Notes under the pieces: model-generated
Database searches by the model: none
Told to the model about the DNA's origin: nothing
The model's input: only the letters and a program-made list of their open reading frames with translations
Part shown: piece by piece, positions 43,907 through 52,565 of the stretch
Layout of the letters: each line of letters begins with the position of its first letter
How positions within the stretch are numbered: position 1 is the first letter of the stretch
Translations under genes and position numbers: made by a program
NCBI RefSeq assembly: GCF_023101685.1
Contig: NZ_CP082164.1
Location: forward strand, 2,852,001-2,916,000
Source of the DNA: Bradyrhizobium sp. 186
Lineage (GTDB): Bacteria; Pseudomonadota; Alphaproteobacteria; Rhizobiales; Xanthobacteraceae
Reading direction: 5' to 3'
DNA length: 64,000 nt

Positions 43907-46099
43907 TCAACCCGTTTGGATGACTTGGTCAGCAGTGACCGGAACGGCGGCGCTGCGAGGTGCAGGAGCGCTCTCCGCCTCGGCCGCTGATTGTTGCTCG
44001 GAAATCGGCGATGGGTCGGGCAGCCGCTCCAGTCGCAGCGAATTCAGCACCACGACGATGCTTGATCCGGCCATCACTGCCGCCGCCAGCACCGGCGAGA
44101 GTACTCCGGCCATCGCCAGACCCACGGCGATGAGATTATAGCCGAACGCCCACGCCAGGTTGGTGAGAATGATCGCGCGAACGGCGCGGGCGACGTCGAT
44201 CACCCACGGCAGCGTCCGCAGCCCCCCGAGGGGGAGCACGACCGATGCGGTCTCGCGGGCGAGGTCGGTTGCCGAACCGACGGCGATCCCGACATCGGCT
44301 CCGGCCAGCGCCGGCGCGTCATTGAGGCCGTCGCCGACCATCGCGACCATGCCATGGTCATGCCGTCGCCGGTCCAGCGCCGCGCGTTTGGCCCCGGGCG
44401 CGAGGCCCGCCTCGATATCGCCGCTCTCGATCCCGACCGCAGCGGCAATCCGCTGCGCGGCTGCCGGAAGGTCGCCGGTCAATAGCGTCACGTGCACCCC
44501 GCGGTGGCGTAACGCCTCGACGGTCGCGCGGGCCTCTGGCAGCGGCGTATCGTCAAGCGACAGCACGGCATGCACCCGCTCGCCCCAGCCGACATAGATC
44601 ACCGAATGGCCGCTCGCTTCGCGCGATCGCCCGCGCTCGGCCAGATCTGGCACCAGCGACCAGCCCAACTCGTGCATCAAGGCGGCGCTGCCGGCCGCTA
44701 CCGTCTGACCGTCTGAGCTGCCACGGATGCCGCGGCCCGCCACGACCCGAACGTCGCGAATGGCGACGGGCTCGAGTCCGCGCGCAGCGGCCGCTGCAGT
44801 GACGGCGCGTGCCAAGCCGTGTTCGGAGTGGCGTTCCAGCCCGGCGGCGCGCGCGAGCACCTCGTCGGCACTGGTGCCGTCGCTGTCAATGGCGACAACG
44901 CGCGCCTGACCCGAGGTGAGCGTGCCGGTCTTGTCGAAGGCGATCAGTCGCATGCGCGCGAGCGCCTCGAGCGTGGCGGGGTCGCGCACGAGGCAGCCGT
45001 GCCGGGCCAGCCGTCCGATACCAAGCGAGGTGGCCATCGGTGCCGCCAGCCCCACCGCGCAGGGACAGGCCACCACCAGCACCGTAAGGCCGATCAACAG
45101 CGCGCGGTCGAACGGCAGGTGCTGCGCCCAGTACACCGACGTTCCGACGCCCAGCACGAGGATGATCGGCACGAAGACGCCGACAATGGTGTCGGCAAGG
45201 CGCTGGTTCGGGCTGCGTCGGCTCAATGCGTCCCGCACCGATCGACAGATCAGCGCCCACCGGGTCGCGCTTGCCACGCCGCTGCTTTGGATCAGGAGCG
45301 GGCCGTCGAGATTGATGCTGCCGGCGATCACATCCGAGCCGACGCCCTTGGCGATCTGCCGGCTTTCGCCGGTGACCACGGCCTCGTCGGTGTGCGATTC
45401 GCCCTCTTTGATCTCGCCGTCGACGGGAATGCGCTCTCCCGGCCGAACCCGCACCAACATACCGGGGCCAACCTCGCGCACCGGCCGGCGGCACTCTCCG
45501 TCGCCGTTGACCACGGTGGCCCACTCGCTTTCCGCCGCCAACAGCGGTTGCAGGTCACGCGCCGCCCGCGCGCGCGCGACGGCGTCGAGATAATAGCCCA
45601 CGGTGAACAGCATCAGTACCATGCTCGCGGTGTCGAAATAGACATTGGGGCTGTGCTCGATGACGGCGAAGGCAGAATAGAGATAGGCGGCGCCGACGCC
45701 GATGACGATCAGCGCCGAAGAGGTCAGGCGCCCTTCCTTGCCGTTGAGCCACGTCTCGCGCAGAAGCGGTCCGCCGAGAATGATCACCGCGGGTGTGGCG
45801 AATAGCCAGAGCAGGAGATGAATCCAGGGAAGCATCTCGGCATCTGCGCCGCCGAAGGCGTCGGTATACAGGAGCAGGCTGAACAGCATGATATTCATGG
45901 AGAGAAAACCGCCAACACCGAGCCGGATCAACAGCCAAGCGGCCTCCCACTCCTCGTTTTTGCCGTTCTTGACCTGGTAGGCGATACAGCAGCCGTAGCA
46001 GCAGAATGCACAAGCCTCGCCGTTCACCGTGCGTCGCATCGCCCGCCGCCCGACCGGCAACAGGCAATGGCTGCACAGGGCGTGGTCCTGTCCCGTCAT
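43907..46099 (-). CDS. Copper-transporting P1B-type ATPase, CcoI/FixI-like
   Basis: Membrane copper pump of 730 aa that feeds cbb3-type oxidases. Cys-rich N-terminus (CSHCLLPV, CAFCCYGCC, residues 9-38) as in CcoI/FixI, eight membrane helices, TGES near 243-246, membrane metal site CPC (345-347), DKTGTLT with phosphorylated Asp389, and MVGDGLNDAPALAGADVGIA. The start at 46099 overlaps the TauE/SafE gene stop by four bases. An open frame continuing upstream to 46369 is antisense-like noise. Last gene of the oxidase operon. Confidence 0.92.
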   Translation of the reverse strand: MTGQDHALCSHCLLPVGRRAMRRTVNGEACAFCCYGCCIAYQVKNGKNEEWEAAWLLIRLGVGGFLSMNIMLFSLLLYTDAFGGADAEMLPWIHLLLWLFATPAVIILGGPLLRETWLNGKEGRLTSSALIVIGVGAAYLYSAFAVIEHSPNVYFDTASMVLMLFTVGYYLDAVARARAARDLQPLLAAESEWATVVNGDGECRRPVREVGPGMLVRVRPGERIPVDGEIKEGESHTDEAVVTGESRQIAKGVGSDVIAGSINLDGPLLIQSSGVASATRWALICRSVRDALSRRSPNQRLADTIVGVFVPIILVLGVGTSVYWAQHLPFDRALLIGLTVLVVACPCAVGLAAPMATSLGIGRLARHGCLVRDPATLEALARMRLIAFDKTGTLTSGQARVVAIDSDGTSADEVLARAAGLERHSEHGLARAVTAAAAARGLEPVAIRDVRVVAGRGIRGSSDGQTVAAGSAALMHELGWSLVPDLAERGRSREASGHSVIYVGWGERVHAVLSLDDTPLPEARATVEALRHRGVHVTLLTGDLPAAAQRIAAAVGIESGDIEAGLAPGAKRAALDRRRHDHGMVAMVGDGLNDAPALAGADVGIAVGSATDLARETASVVLPLGGLRTLPWVIDVARAVRAIILTNLAWAFGYNLIAVGLAMAGVLSPVLAAAVMAGSSIVVVLNSLRLERLPDPSPISEQQSAAEAESAPAPRSAAVPVTADQVIQTG

Positions 46100-46821
46100 G
46101 CCGGATATCCTCCCGGCCAACCATGGGCGATGTGCGCGGCGAAGGGCAGAATGCCGCGGCCGACGGTGGCGAGACCGAGCAGCAGGATGCAGCTGCCGGC
46201 CAGCCACACCCCACGCTGCCGCCACGCCGGCGCCAGCATGCGACCGACGCCGCCCATCAGCAGCATCGCGGGGAAGGTCCCAAGCCCAAAAGCGGCCATG
46301 GTAAGAAAGCCGGGCAGCGCTCCGGCCGTGCTCGCCGCCTGGGCAGCAAAGGCATAGACCAGCGGACAAGGGAGGAAACCGTTGAACACGCCAAACGCGA
46401 GCGGGGCGGCATGTCCCGGCACCGTCAACAGGTTGCGCAGGGATGCCGCGAGCGTACTGGCACCGGAGTCAGCGGTGACGCGATGCAGACGTGGCAGCAG
46501 GCCAAAGAACTGCAGTGCCATGGCGATCATCAACAGTCCGGCGAGGATCGCGAGAATCCGCTGACTGGTGTCAAGCGGACCGGTCAGCAGCGGGACTGTC
46601 GTTCCCTGCGGCGTGCATATGACCTGACCGAGGGCGCCCGCGAGTCCGCCGAGAAAGCAGTACGTTGTCAATCGACCCGTGTTGTACAGCAGATGGCGCA
46701 GAACGGTTGTGCCGCCTCCCTGCGGATCGTGGCCCAGCGCGCAGGCGAAGCCGCCGCACATACCGATGCAGTGAAAGCTGCCTGCGAACCCTGCGACGAA
46801 GATCACCAGATAGGCGGCCAT
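46096..46821 (-). CDS. TauE/SafE-family membrane protein, oxidase-associated
   Basis: 241 aa, six or more membrane helices. Cys-containing motifs GSFHCIGMCGGFACALG and NGFLPCPLVYAF are typical of the family members encoded next to ccoI, where a role in copper or haem handling for the oxidase is suspected. ATG at 46821 is chosen; a TTG at 46845 would add eight residues. It overlaps the ATPase start by four bases, so the two are translationally coupled. Confidence 0.82.
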   Translation of the reverse strand: MAAYLVIFVAGFAGSFHCIGMCGGFACALGHDPQGGGTTVLRHLLYNTGRLTTYCFLGGLAGALGQVICTPQGTTVPLLTGPLDTSQRILAILAGLLMIAMALQFFGLLPRLHRVTADSGASTLAASLRNLLTVPGHAAPLAFGVFNGFLPCPLVYAFAAQAASTAGALPGFLTMAAFGLGTFPAMLLMGGVGRMLAPAWRQRGVWLAGSCILLLGLATVGRGILPFAAHIAHGWPGGYPA

Positions 46822-46877
46822 TGGCAGATTGCCTTGCCCAACCAACGCTTATGCTGCGACGGCACCGCTTCGCACCG

Positions 46878-47000
46878 CTACCCCCGCGCGAGGTAGGCGA
46901 CCCAAACGAAGAAGGCGATGGTGACTATAGCGAAACCGACAAACGCGATGATCTGGATCGCACTCGCATCGGCGAGAGAAAAAACCGGATTCTCTATCAT
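46878..47000 (-). CDS. Small membrane protein (40 aa) of the oxidase operon
   Basis: MIENPVFSLADASAIQIIAF then VGFAIVTIAFFVWVAYLARG: one membrane helix. GACCAGGAGGGCGC precedes the ATG, a strong ribosome site. It lies between two other small membrane proteins on the same strand. Could be a CcoQ- or CcoH-like accessory peptide; identity not established. Confidence 0.6.
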   Translation of the reverse strand: MIENPVFSLADASAIQIIAFVGFAIVTIAFFVWVAYLARG

Positions 47001-47012
47001 GCGCCCTCCTGG

Positions 47013-47135
47013 TCAGCCGAAATAGACACGGACCACGTTCATGGCCAACTCGGTGAACAGGAACAGCAGATTCAAGGCCACGAGGGCGAGAATGATCCTG
47101 GCTACCAGCACCTTCTGCTCCTTCTGAACCAGCAA
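47013..47135 (-). CDS. Small membrane protein (40 aa), TTG start
   Basis: TTG after AAAGGAGCAGGAA begins LVQKEQKVLVARIILALVAL, continuing NLLFLFTELAMNVVRVYFG: basic N-terminus then one membrane helix. Twelve bases before the next small gene. No named family recognised; the dense packing and ribosome site support it as real. Confidence 0.5.
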   Translation of the reverse strand: MLVQKEQKVLVARIILALVALNLLFLFTELAMNVVRVYFG

Positions 47136-47198
47136 TTCCTGCTCCTTTGGTTCGAACCGGTATTAGTCAGTCACCGGCTTGCGCGTGGGCTGCGATCG

Positions 47199-47420
47199 CT
47201 AGACCCGTCCCGGTCCCAGCCCACCCCAATAGACGACGAGATAATACAGCGCCCAGATGAACAGGACGATGTAGACAACCAGCAGCCACACAGGGATGTA
47301 GCCGTGGATTGATTGAATGGTGCCGCCGGCATACTCCTCCATTTCAGGATGCGGGTTCTCACGCACCTCCGCTTCGGGGCGTGACGGGTTATCTGGGCCG
47401 CTGTTCCGAATTTCTGTCAT
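47199..47420 (-). CDS. Small membrane protein (73 aa) of the oxidase operon
   Basis: MTEIRNSGPDNPSRPEAEVR is a soluble, acidic N-terminus, followed by YIPVWLLVVYIVLFIWALYY and VVYWGGLGPGR with one helix. The arrangement and WALYYL recall the N-terminal membrane anchor of CcoP, here as a separate peptide. GAGAGGTGGGCG stands before the ATG. It overlaps the CcoS-like gene by 32 bases. Confidence 0.6.
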   Translation of the reverse strand: MTEIRNSGPDNPSRPEAEVRENPHPEMEEYAGGTIQSIHGYIPVWLLVVYIVLFIWALYYLVVYWGGLGPGRV

Positions 47421-47571
47421 CGCCCACCTCTCTCTGATAGAATCGCATCGCCGCGTCGTCGCCTCCCGTCAACGCGCCGGAGAGCACCGCCCAGATGAAG
47501 ATGCAGAGCGCACCGAGGCTCATCATCAAGGCGGCAATATAGGGTCCGACGATTTCGAAGTAGATGACCAT
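47389..47571 (-). CDS. CcoS-like small membrane protein (60 aa)
   Basis: MVIYFEIVGPYIAALMMSLG then ALCIFIWAVLSGALTGGDDA and AMRFYQREVGDD. FIWAVLSG followed by an acidic segment resembles CcoS, needed for cofactor insertion into cbb3 oxidase ('FxWAxxSGQFDD'). GAGGAATGAGCG precedes the ATG, which lies just after the fused cytochrome's stop. Assignment to CcoS is probable rather than certain. Confidence 0.6.
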   Translation of the reverse strand: MVIYFEIVGPYIAALMMSLGALCIFIWAVLSGALTGGDDAAMRFYQREVGDDRNSEQRPR

Positions 47572-47574
47572 CGC

Positions 47575-49266
47575 TCATTCCTCCTTCGCGGCCCGTTGCT
47601 TGGCCACGCCGTTCCCGCTGGGACCAGCGAGGGCGTGAGCGCCGCCGCGGCTCGCTGCGGCGCGTCCGCTTGGAACGTAGGCTTTGTCCGGCGTGCCGGC
47701 CTCGAGCTTGGGATCGTTGAGCGCCGTACGATCGCTGGGGGCGATCGGCAGCGGTTCGCCCGTCAGCGGATCCTTGTAGGCGGACAGCGCCAGCACATAG
47801 TAGGAGAGCGCCCAGCGGTCCTCCGCCGACAACGAGTCCCGGTAGGACGGCATCGGCGTGCCGCTCAAGCCGGTCGTCATGGTGCGGAAGATGTCCTCGA
47901 CCGCCGGACCTGATTTGAACTGTCCGGCAGTGAGGTCCGCGGGCTTAGCCGGGAAGCCAAGGTCGTCCTTCAGCCCGGGAGCCTTCTCGCCATCACCCTT
48001 CCCCGTCTGGCCGTGGCACTCCCAGCACTTCGCATTCCGCCACACATCCCTGGCGTGAGTGAGCATCTGCTCAGACGGAGCGGGCGGCCGCCCGATGTAC
48101 AAGGGCGGGCCAGGCGGTTCCTCCGTGAAGAAGGCATAGGGCTTTGCCGGATCGGCGCGGTCGACCGCCAGCTCGTACTTGATGTACTGAATGACGGCGA
48201 GGCGGTCGATTATATGCAGTTCGTGCCAGGCCGGCATCGCGGTGCCCCGCACGCCGCGTGTAATGGTGCGCAGAAGGTCGCCGTCAGTCGGTAACGGCTC
48301 CTTGGTCAGCCTGAACTTGAAAACCGCCGCCGCGAAGCTCCGCGGACGCTGCCTGTACAAAAAGGTTGCAGCCTGTCCATTACCGTCGCCGTTCACCCCG
48401 TGGCAGCCGAGGCATCGCCGCTGATAGACCTCCTTGCCGTAGGCGATCCATTCGCTTGATCGTGGCAGCGTCGCATCCATGACTTCGAGCTTCTGCGGCT
48501 CAAACAGGTCCCGCCACTTGCCACGATTCATGCCGAGTTTTTGGAGATAAGCGATGAGACCCTGCAGGGCTTCCGTCTCGGCGGCGATGTTGACGGTGTC
48601 GCCGGTATATTCCTTGTTCGGGATCACAATGATCGGAGCCTTGCCGCGCGCCTCCATCGGCACAAACAGGAGCCCGTCGGCGTTCGGCGTGAGCCTGATC
48701 TGTTCCTTGCTCGCGAAGTCGAACAGCTTCTCGGTAACGGGCGTTTTTCCCAGGCTGCGACTGCCGGCTGCGTCATCGACGATCTTGACGGGCTCTGCGG
48801 GCGTGTCGAACAGGCCCCGAAAAGGCGCCATGATCGAATCCGGCGAGAGCATCCGGGGATTCCAGAAATGCGCGAGATGCCATTCGTCGCTGTATTTGAG
48901 CCCGACCCGCGTCAGATCCGGCCCGATGCGCCGGGTGCCCCACAGGTGCGGCACATCGTAGGCATATTCACCGGCCTCGGAGACCGGGCCCCAACGGCGT
49001 GTCTCGCCGGTCACCGGACGCACGTATTGCGAATGGCAGTACCAGCACCCCTCGCGCAGATAGACTTGCCGACCGAGCTTCTGCTGCGGCGTGTAATCGG
49101 TGGCATCTGTCAACAGCCATTTGAGCTGGCCGAAGTCGGTCCGGACCACGGCGGTCACGTTGGTGGTCCGCGCTGATGGCTCGATAAAAGGTAGGATGCC
49201 TTGGGTGACGACAGCGAGGAAGAAGAAGAAGATGCCGGCCACCAGGGCGACGAAGCGCGCGCTCAT
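47575..49266 (-). CDS. Fused CcoO-CcoP-like triheme cytochrome c
   Basis: 563-residue membrane-anchored cytochrome, electron entry to the adjacent subunit I. One N-terminal helix (ALVAGIFFFFLAVVTQGILP). Residues 40-260 are CcoO-like: REGCWYCHSQYVRPV (haem at Cys74-His78), GPDLTRVG. Residues 270-490 hold two more haem domains like CcoP: RRCLGCHGVNGDG (Cys285-His289) and AKCWECHGQTGKGDG (Cys414-His418), with Met ligands in GTAMPAW and GTPMPSY. Ordinary cbb3 oxidases have these as two proteins. The ATG at 49266 overlaps the subunit I stop; a much longer open frame upstream is antisense-type noise. Confidence 0.88.
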   Translation of the reverse strand: MSARFVALVAGIFFFFLAVVTQGILPFIEPSARTTNVTAVVRTDFGQLKWLLTDATDYTPQQKLGRQVYLREGCWYCHSQYVRPVTGETRRWGPVSEAGEYAYDVPHLWGTRRIGPDLTRVGLKYSDEWHLAHFWNPRMLSPDSIMAPFRGLFDTPAEPVKIVDDAAGSRSLGKTPVTEKLFDFASKEQIRLTPNADGLLFVPMEARGKAPIIVIPNKEYTGDTVNIAAETEALQGLIAYLQKLGMNRGKWRDLFEPQKLEVMDATLPRSSEWIAYGKEVYQRRCLGCHGVNGDGNGQAATFLYRQRPRSFAAAVFKFRLTKEPLPTDGDLLRTITRGVRGTAMPAWHELHIIDRLAVIQYIKYELAVDRADPAKPYAFFTEEPPGPPLYIGRPPAPSEQMLTHARDVWRNAKCWECHGQTGKGDGEKAPGLKDDLGFPAKPADLTAGQFKSGPAVEDIFRTMTTGLSGTPMPSYRDSLSAEDRWALSYYVLALSAYKDPLTGEPLPIAPSDRTALNDPKLEAGTPDKAYVPSGRAAASRGGAHALAGPSGNGVAKQRAAKEE

Positions 49267-50720
49267 TCCGCAGCTCCCCCAGCTGGAACCGGAGCCACGC
49301 CGGGCAACGGAACTGGTCTCGTCTCCGCGCTCGGCCTCGTGAGTGCCGTCATCATGAGGTTGAAGACCAGCAAGGACATCCCGATGTCCATGGTGATGCC
49401 GCTGAGGGTACGTACCAGCCAATAGGCCTTCATCCGGGTCATGGTGTCGACCCACTCGGTGCCATTCATCCATTCGAACCCTTGCTGCAGACCGCCTGCG
49501 GTCAGCACCAGACCCATGGTGGAAATACCGACGGTGATCAGCCAGAACGACCAGTTGCCGAGCGTCCATGACCAAAGCTCGCGGTTGAACGCGCGCGGCC
49601 ACACGTAAACCAGACCGCCCATCGCCCAGACCACGAACGTGCCGAAAACCGTGAGGTGCGAGTGTGAGATGACAAAGTCGGTGAAATGGGTGGGCTGCTG
49701 GATCGAGCGCAGCGCCTCTGTCGAGCCCTGGAAGCAACCCGCCAGGTACATCAGCGAGCCCATGATCAGGAACTTCGCGGGAAGATTCTTCCCGAATCCA
49801 TCCCAACGCCCCTTCACGGTGCCGAAGAAGTTCACCAGCACGGTCCACACGGGAATGATCAGCAACATCGAGGTCACGATCGCGAGCGTCTCGGCCCAGT
49901 CGGCGATCGGGCTGTACAAATAATGGTGGATGCCAACGAAGGGATAGAAGAGCGCGAGCGACCAGAAGCCGACCAGCGACAGCTGGTGTGCGTAAAGCGG
50001 ATTGCGCACACTGACCGGCAGGAAATAGTAGATGAGCACGTAACCTGCGGGCGTGATCCACAGTCCGACAATGTAGTGGATGTAGAGGCCGTGGAACGCG
50101 GCGCTGTTAATGCCTGAGATTGTGTAGGGGAGGATGAAGCTGCCCAACACGAGATTCATCGTCGTCCACACGAAGGCCCCGATCAGATACCACAGCGCGA
50201 CATAGAGCGGCGACTCGAGGCGTTGCCCGATGGTGAGGAGGAATTGTGCCGTCGTCGCCGCGATGACGATGAAGATGGGAATTTCGACGAAGAGCGGGAG
50301 TTCGCCCGCCTCCAGGCCGTGATTCTGGGCGAAAGGCAGCGAGATAAGCCCCGCCGCCAAGCTGATGTTATATAGCCAGGCCAGCGGTACGCCCCATTGT
50401 GGCCATGGCACTCGCACCCCGCAGAGGCGCGGGACCAGATAATGGCATTCGCCGATGAAGAGGGTGGAAAAGGCGCCGAAGATGACGCCATTGACATGGA
50501 CCGGCCGCAGCCGGCCAAAGGTCAGCCCTAGATTATTGGTCCCAAGGTAATCCGGATAATTGAAGAGACCCGAAATCGCCACGCCGACCGATGGCGTGAC
50601 GAGAAGCCAGAACATGCCCCAATAGAGCCAAGTTCGGACCACGCGCCAATCGACCAGATCATCCAGGTTGATGCCGCTGAACCCGCCGCGCAGTCTCTCT
50701 ACAGGAAACACCTCCGCCAT
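49263..50720 (-). CDS. cbb3-type cytochrome oxidase subunit I (CcoN-like, divergent)
   Basis: Haem-copper oxidase catalytic subunit, 485 aa, 12 predicted helices. All ligands can be placed: low-spin haem His75 (LRPVHVNG) and His355, high-spin His353 (ISHSHLTVFG), CuB His215 (YIHYIVG), His265-His266 (GIHHYLY), and Tyr259 six residues before His265, the cbb3-type crosslink Tyr. Sequence around these sites departs from classical CcoN (for example RPVHVNGVIFGAFST). AAGGGGGAATGCTCC precedes the ATG. No FixK/Anr-type dyad was seen upstream. Confidence 0.9.
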   Translation of the reverse strand: MAEVFPVERLRGGFSGINLDDLVDWRVVRTWLYWGMFWLLVTPSVGVAISGLFNYPDYLGTNNLGLTFGRLRPVHVNGVIFGAFSTLFIGECHYLVPRLCGVRVPWPQWGVPLAWLYNISLAAGLISLPFAQNHGLEAGELPLFVEIPIFIVIAATTAQFLLTIGQRLESPLYVALWYLIGAFVWTTMNLVLGSFILPYTISGINSAAFHGLYIHYIVGLWITPAGYVLIYYFLPVSVRNPLYAHQLSLVGFWSLALFYPFVGIHHYLYSPIADWAETLAIVTSMLLIIPVWTVLVNFFGTVKGRWDGFGKNLPAKFLIMGSLMYLAGCFQGSTEALRSIQQPTHFTDFVISHSHLTVFGTFVVWAMGGLVYVWPRAFNRELWSWTLGNWSFWLITVGISTMGLVLTAGGLQQGFEWMNGTEWVDTMTRMKAYWLVRTLSGITMDIGMSLLVFNLMMTALTRPSAETRPVPLPGVAPVPAGGAAE

Positions 50721-50829
50721 GGAGCATTCCCCCTTGCTTGTCTGTTAATGCGTTCTCTCCTGTTCTCGGATAGACGCAGCTTCGACAGCAATGACCCGCG
50801 CCCGAAGCCTCCGCTTCGCAGGATCGAAA

Positions 50830-51285
50830 TCAGAACTTGCCCGGGTTCAACACCGAGCCGCTCTGCGACCAATAGATGTACGCTTCCAGGGCCTTCATCG
50901 CGTCCGAGTCATCGGCGATCTTTTCTCCCTGGTTGGGCTTCTCGATGCACCAATTGATCATGTCGCGCAGCGTCGCGAACTTGGCCATCTGCGCTTGGTA
51001 CTTCGGGAACGTGGCGGGGTGGGTGTCGGCCGTCATGGGATGGCACATAGCGCAGGCCATTCCCGTCTTGGACAACACGACACCCATCGCCTCCTCGGTT
51101 GCGGCATCACCGTGGAACAGCAGGTCGCCCTTGCGGACCTGCTCCATGAACACTTGCTGGTAGGAGTTCAGCAGCTGCGGCGTCACCGGATCCTTGTGCG
51201 CACCCGCAGGGCCGACCAGGACGGCAAGCGCTACCGCCGGGGCAGCGCGGAACAGAATGAAACGGCATGTTATCGACGCGGTCAT
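50830..51285 (-). CDS. SoxA/TsdA-like monohaem cytochrome c
   Basis: 151 aa with a signal peptide (LFRAAPAVALAVLVGPAGAH). One haem site, GMACAMCHPMTADTHPAT. The C-terminal half, KFATLRDMINWCIEKPNQGE then KALEAYIYWSQSG, follows the pattern of SoxA and thiosulfate dehydrogenase domains, including the Cys in the 'IN-C' position. It may pass electrons to the oxidase or act on sulfur compounds. GGAGGGATGGGC precedes the ATG at 51285. Eleven bases after the phosphoesterase gene. Confidence 0.75.
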   Translation of the reverse strand: MTASITCRFILFRAAPAVALAVLVGPAGAHKDPVTPQLLNSYQQVFMEQVRKGDLLFHGDAATEEAMGVVLSKTGMACAMCHPMTADTHPATFPKYQAQMAKFATLRDMINWCIEKPNQGEKIADDSDAMKALEAYIYWSQSGSVLNPGKF

Positions 51286-51296
51286 GCCCATCCCTC

Positions 51297-52427
51297 CTAA
51301 TATGGCCACATACTGTCAGCGACCCGGGGCCGCAAAACCTCGGGAATGCTCTTCGCATAGTCATCTGGAGACTGCGCAAGCACCTGCTTGCGCCACATCA
51401 CGTATTCGACGTCGACTTTGTCCTGGGCGCTGACGTCGATCTTCTCCCAACCGACCCCGTCAAAGTGATCTCCGGGGTCGACCCGGATCATCGGCTTCGT
51501 CAGCTTCGGCACCCCCTCCGGCGCGTATGGCCAAGGCCATGAGGTCGCCAGCATGCCGATCGAGCGCATGGTGCCGATTTCGTTGTAGAGCACCTGATGC
51601 ACATGACCGTGGATGTTGGTGACCTTGGTGTAGGGTTTGAGCACCTCGTTCACCTCGCGCCAGTCACGCACCCAGAAGTTCCACGGCGGATAGTACTCGT
51701 AGAGCGGATTGTGGCTGAAGATGACGACCGGCCGGTTGCGATCCCAGTTGGCGAGGGTCGCTGCCAGCCAGTCGAGCTGGTCGCGGCCGACACCCGCCCA
51801 CGGACCGGCGACGGTGCCGTCAAGCGTGGCCATGTGACCCATGCGCTCCTCGGGGCTCATCTTCTTCGCCGTCCAATAGTCCGGGCCGCGACTGACGGTG
51901 TCGAGTCCGACAAAGCGAACGCCCTTGTGATCGAAGGTCCAGTTGGGCTGACCGAACAGCTCGCCCCATTTCTTGCCCATGTCGAGGTACCAATCGTGCT
52001 CGCCCGGAATGAAGACCTTGCGGATGTTAATTTCTTTCAGGATCTCTACACCGAGCTCGAGTTCCTCGACCTTGCCAAGCTGGGCCAAGTCGCCGCCGAA
52101 GATCAGGAAGTCGGCCGGCGGACTCATGGCCTGGACCTCCTTGGCGGCACGCACCACTTTGTCGACGAAGCGGGTATTGAGCGACTTCGGATAAAGATGG
52201 GTGTCGGAAATCCAGGCAAACTTGAAGGGCGCCTCGGCGGCATAAGCGACGTCGAGGGTGTTGAGCAGCGGCCACCAGGCGAAGGTTTCAGCCACGGTCG
52301 CCGCCCCGACCAGACATGATTTGTGAACGAAGGTGCGCCGGGTAATCCGCAGCGAAGGGTCAGGACGCACTCCGACCTGTTGGAGTACCGTAGCCATCTC
52401 ACGTCGAACTTTGTCGAGTTCAGACAT
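51297..52427 (-). CDS. Exported metallophosphoesterase
   Basis: Calcineurin-like phosphoesterase, 376 aa. A 65-residue leader includes ITRRTFVHKSCLVGAATVAE, a probable twin-arginine signal. Metal ligands: WISDTHLYP (Asp75, His77), FGGDLAQ, PGEHDWYLD (usual GNHD altered to GEHD), FSHNPLYE and NIHGHVHQVL. AAGGAGGAACCCCCC before the ATG. Found between a cupredoxin-like and a cytochrome gene, so its substrate may relate to oxidase assembly or sulfur metabolism rather than phosphate scavenging; this is speculative. Confidence 0.85.
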   Translation of the reverse strand: MSELDKVRREMATVLQQVGVRPDPSLRITRRTFVHKSCLVGAATVAETFAWWPLLNTLDVAYAAEAPFKFAWISDTHLYPKSLNTRFVDKVVRAAKEVQAMSPPADFLIFGGDLAQLGKVEELELGVEILKEINIRKVFIPGEHDWYLDMGKKWGELFGQPNWTFDHKGVRFVGLDTVSRGPDYWTAKKMSPEERMGHMATLDGTVAGPWAGVGRDQLDWLAATLANWDRNRPVVIFSHNPLYEYYPPWNFWVRDWREVNEVLKPYTKVTNIHGHVHQVLYNEIGTMRSIGMLATSWPWPYAPEGVPKLTKPMIRVDPGDHFDGVGWEKIDVSAQDKVDVEYVMWRKQVLAQSPDDYAKSIPEVLRPRVADSMWPY

Positions 52428-52565
52428 GGGGGGTTCCTCCTTGGGATGTGTCGTCGTTAGTCGTTACAAGGCATTCGCTCAGGCGAACGGCTGTTTGCCA
52501 CCTCGCCGGATTCTTGTTTCTTCTTTCTTCGGCTCGGTTGTCGCCGGTCGAGCCGCAGAAGCCCG

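Noticed and set aside
44819..45805. 328-residue plus-strand frame across the copper ATPase
   Set aside because: Antisense shadow of a clear P-type ATPase; rich in Arg, His and Gln with no recognisable fold.
49267..50061. N-terminal extension of the fused cytochrome frame
   Set aside because: It lies antiparallel in frame over subunit I on the same strand, reads His/Arg-rich nonsense, and the real start overlaps the subunit I stop at 49266.
50721..50829. FixK/FNR box in front of the oxidase gene
   Set aside because: Searched for TTGAT-N4-ATCAA here and before 53324 and 39735; none found.
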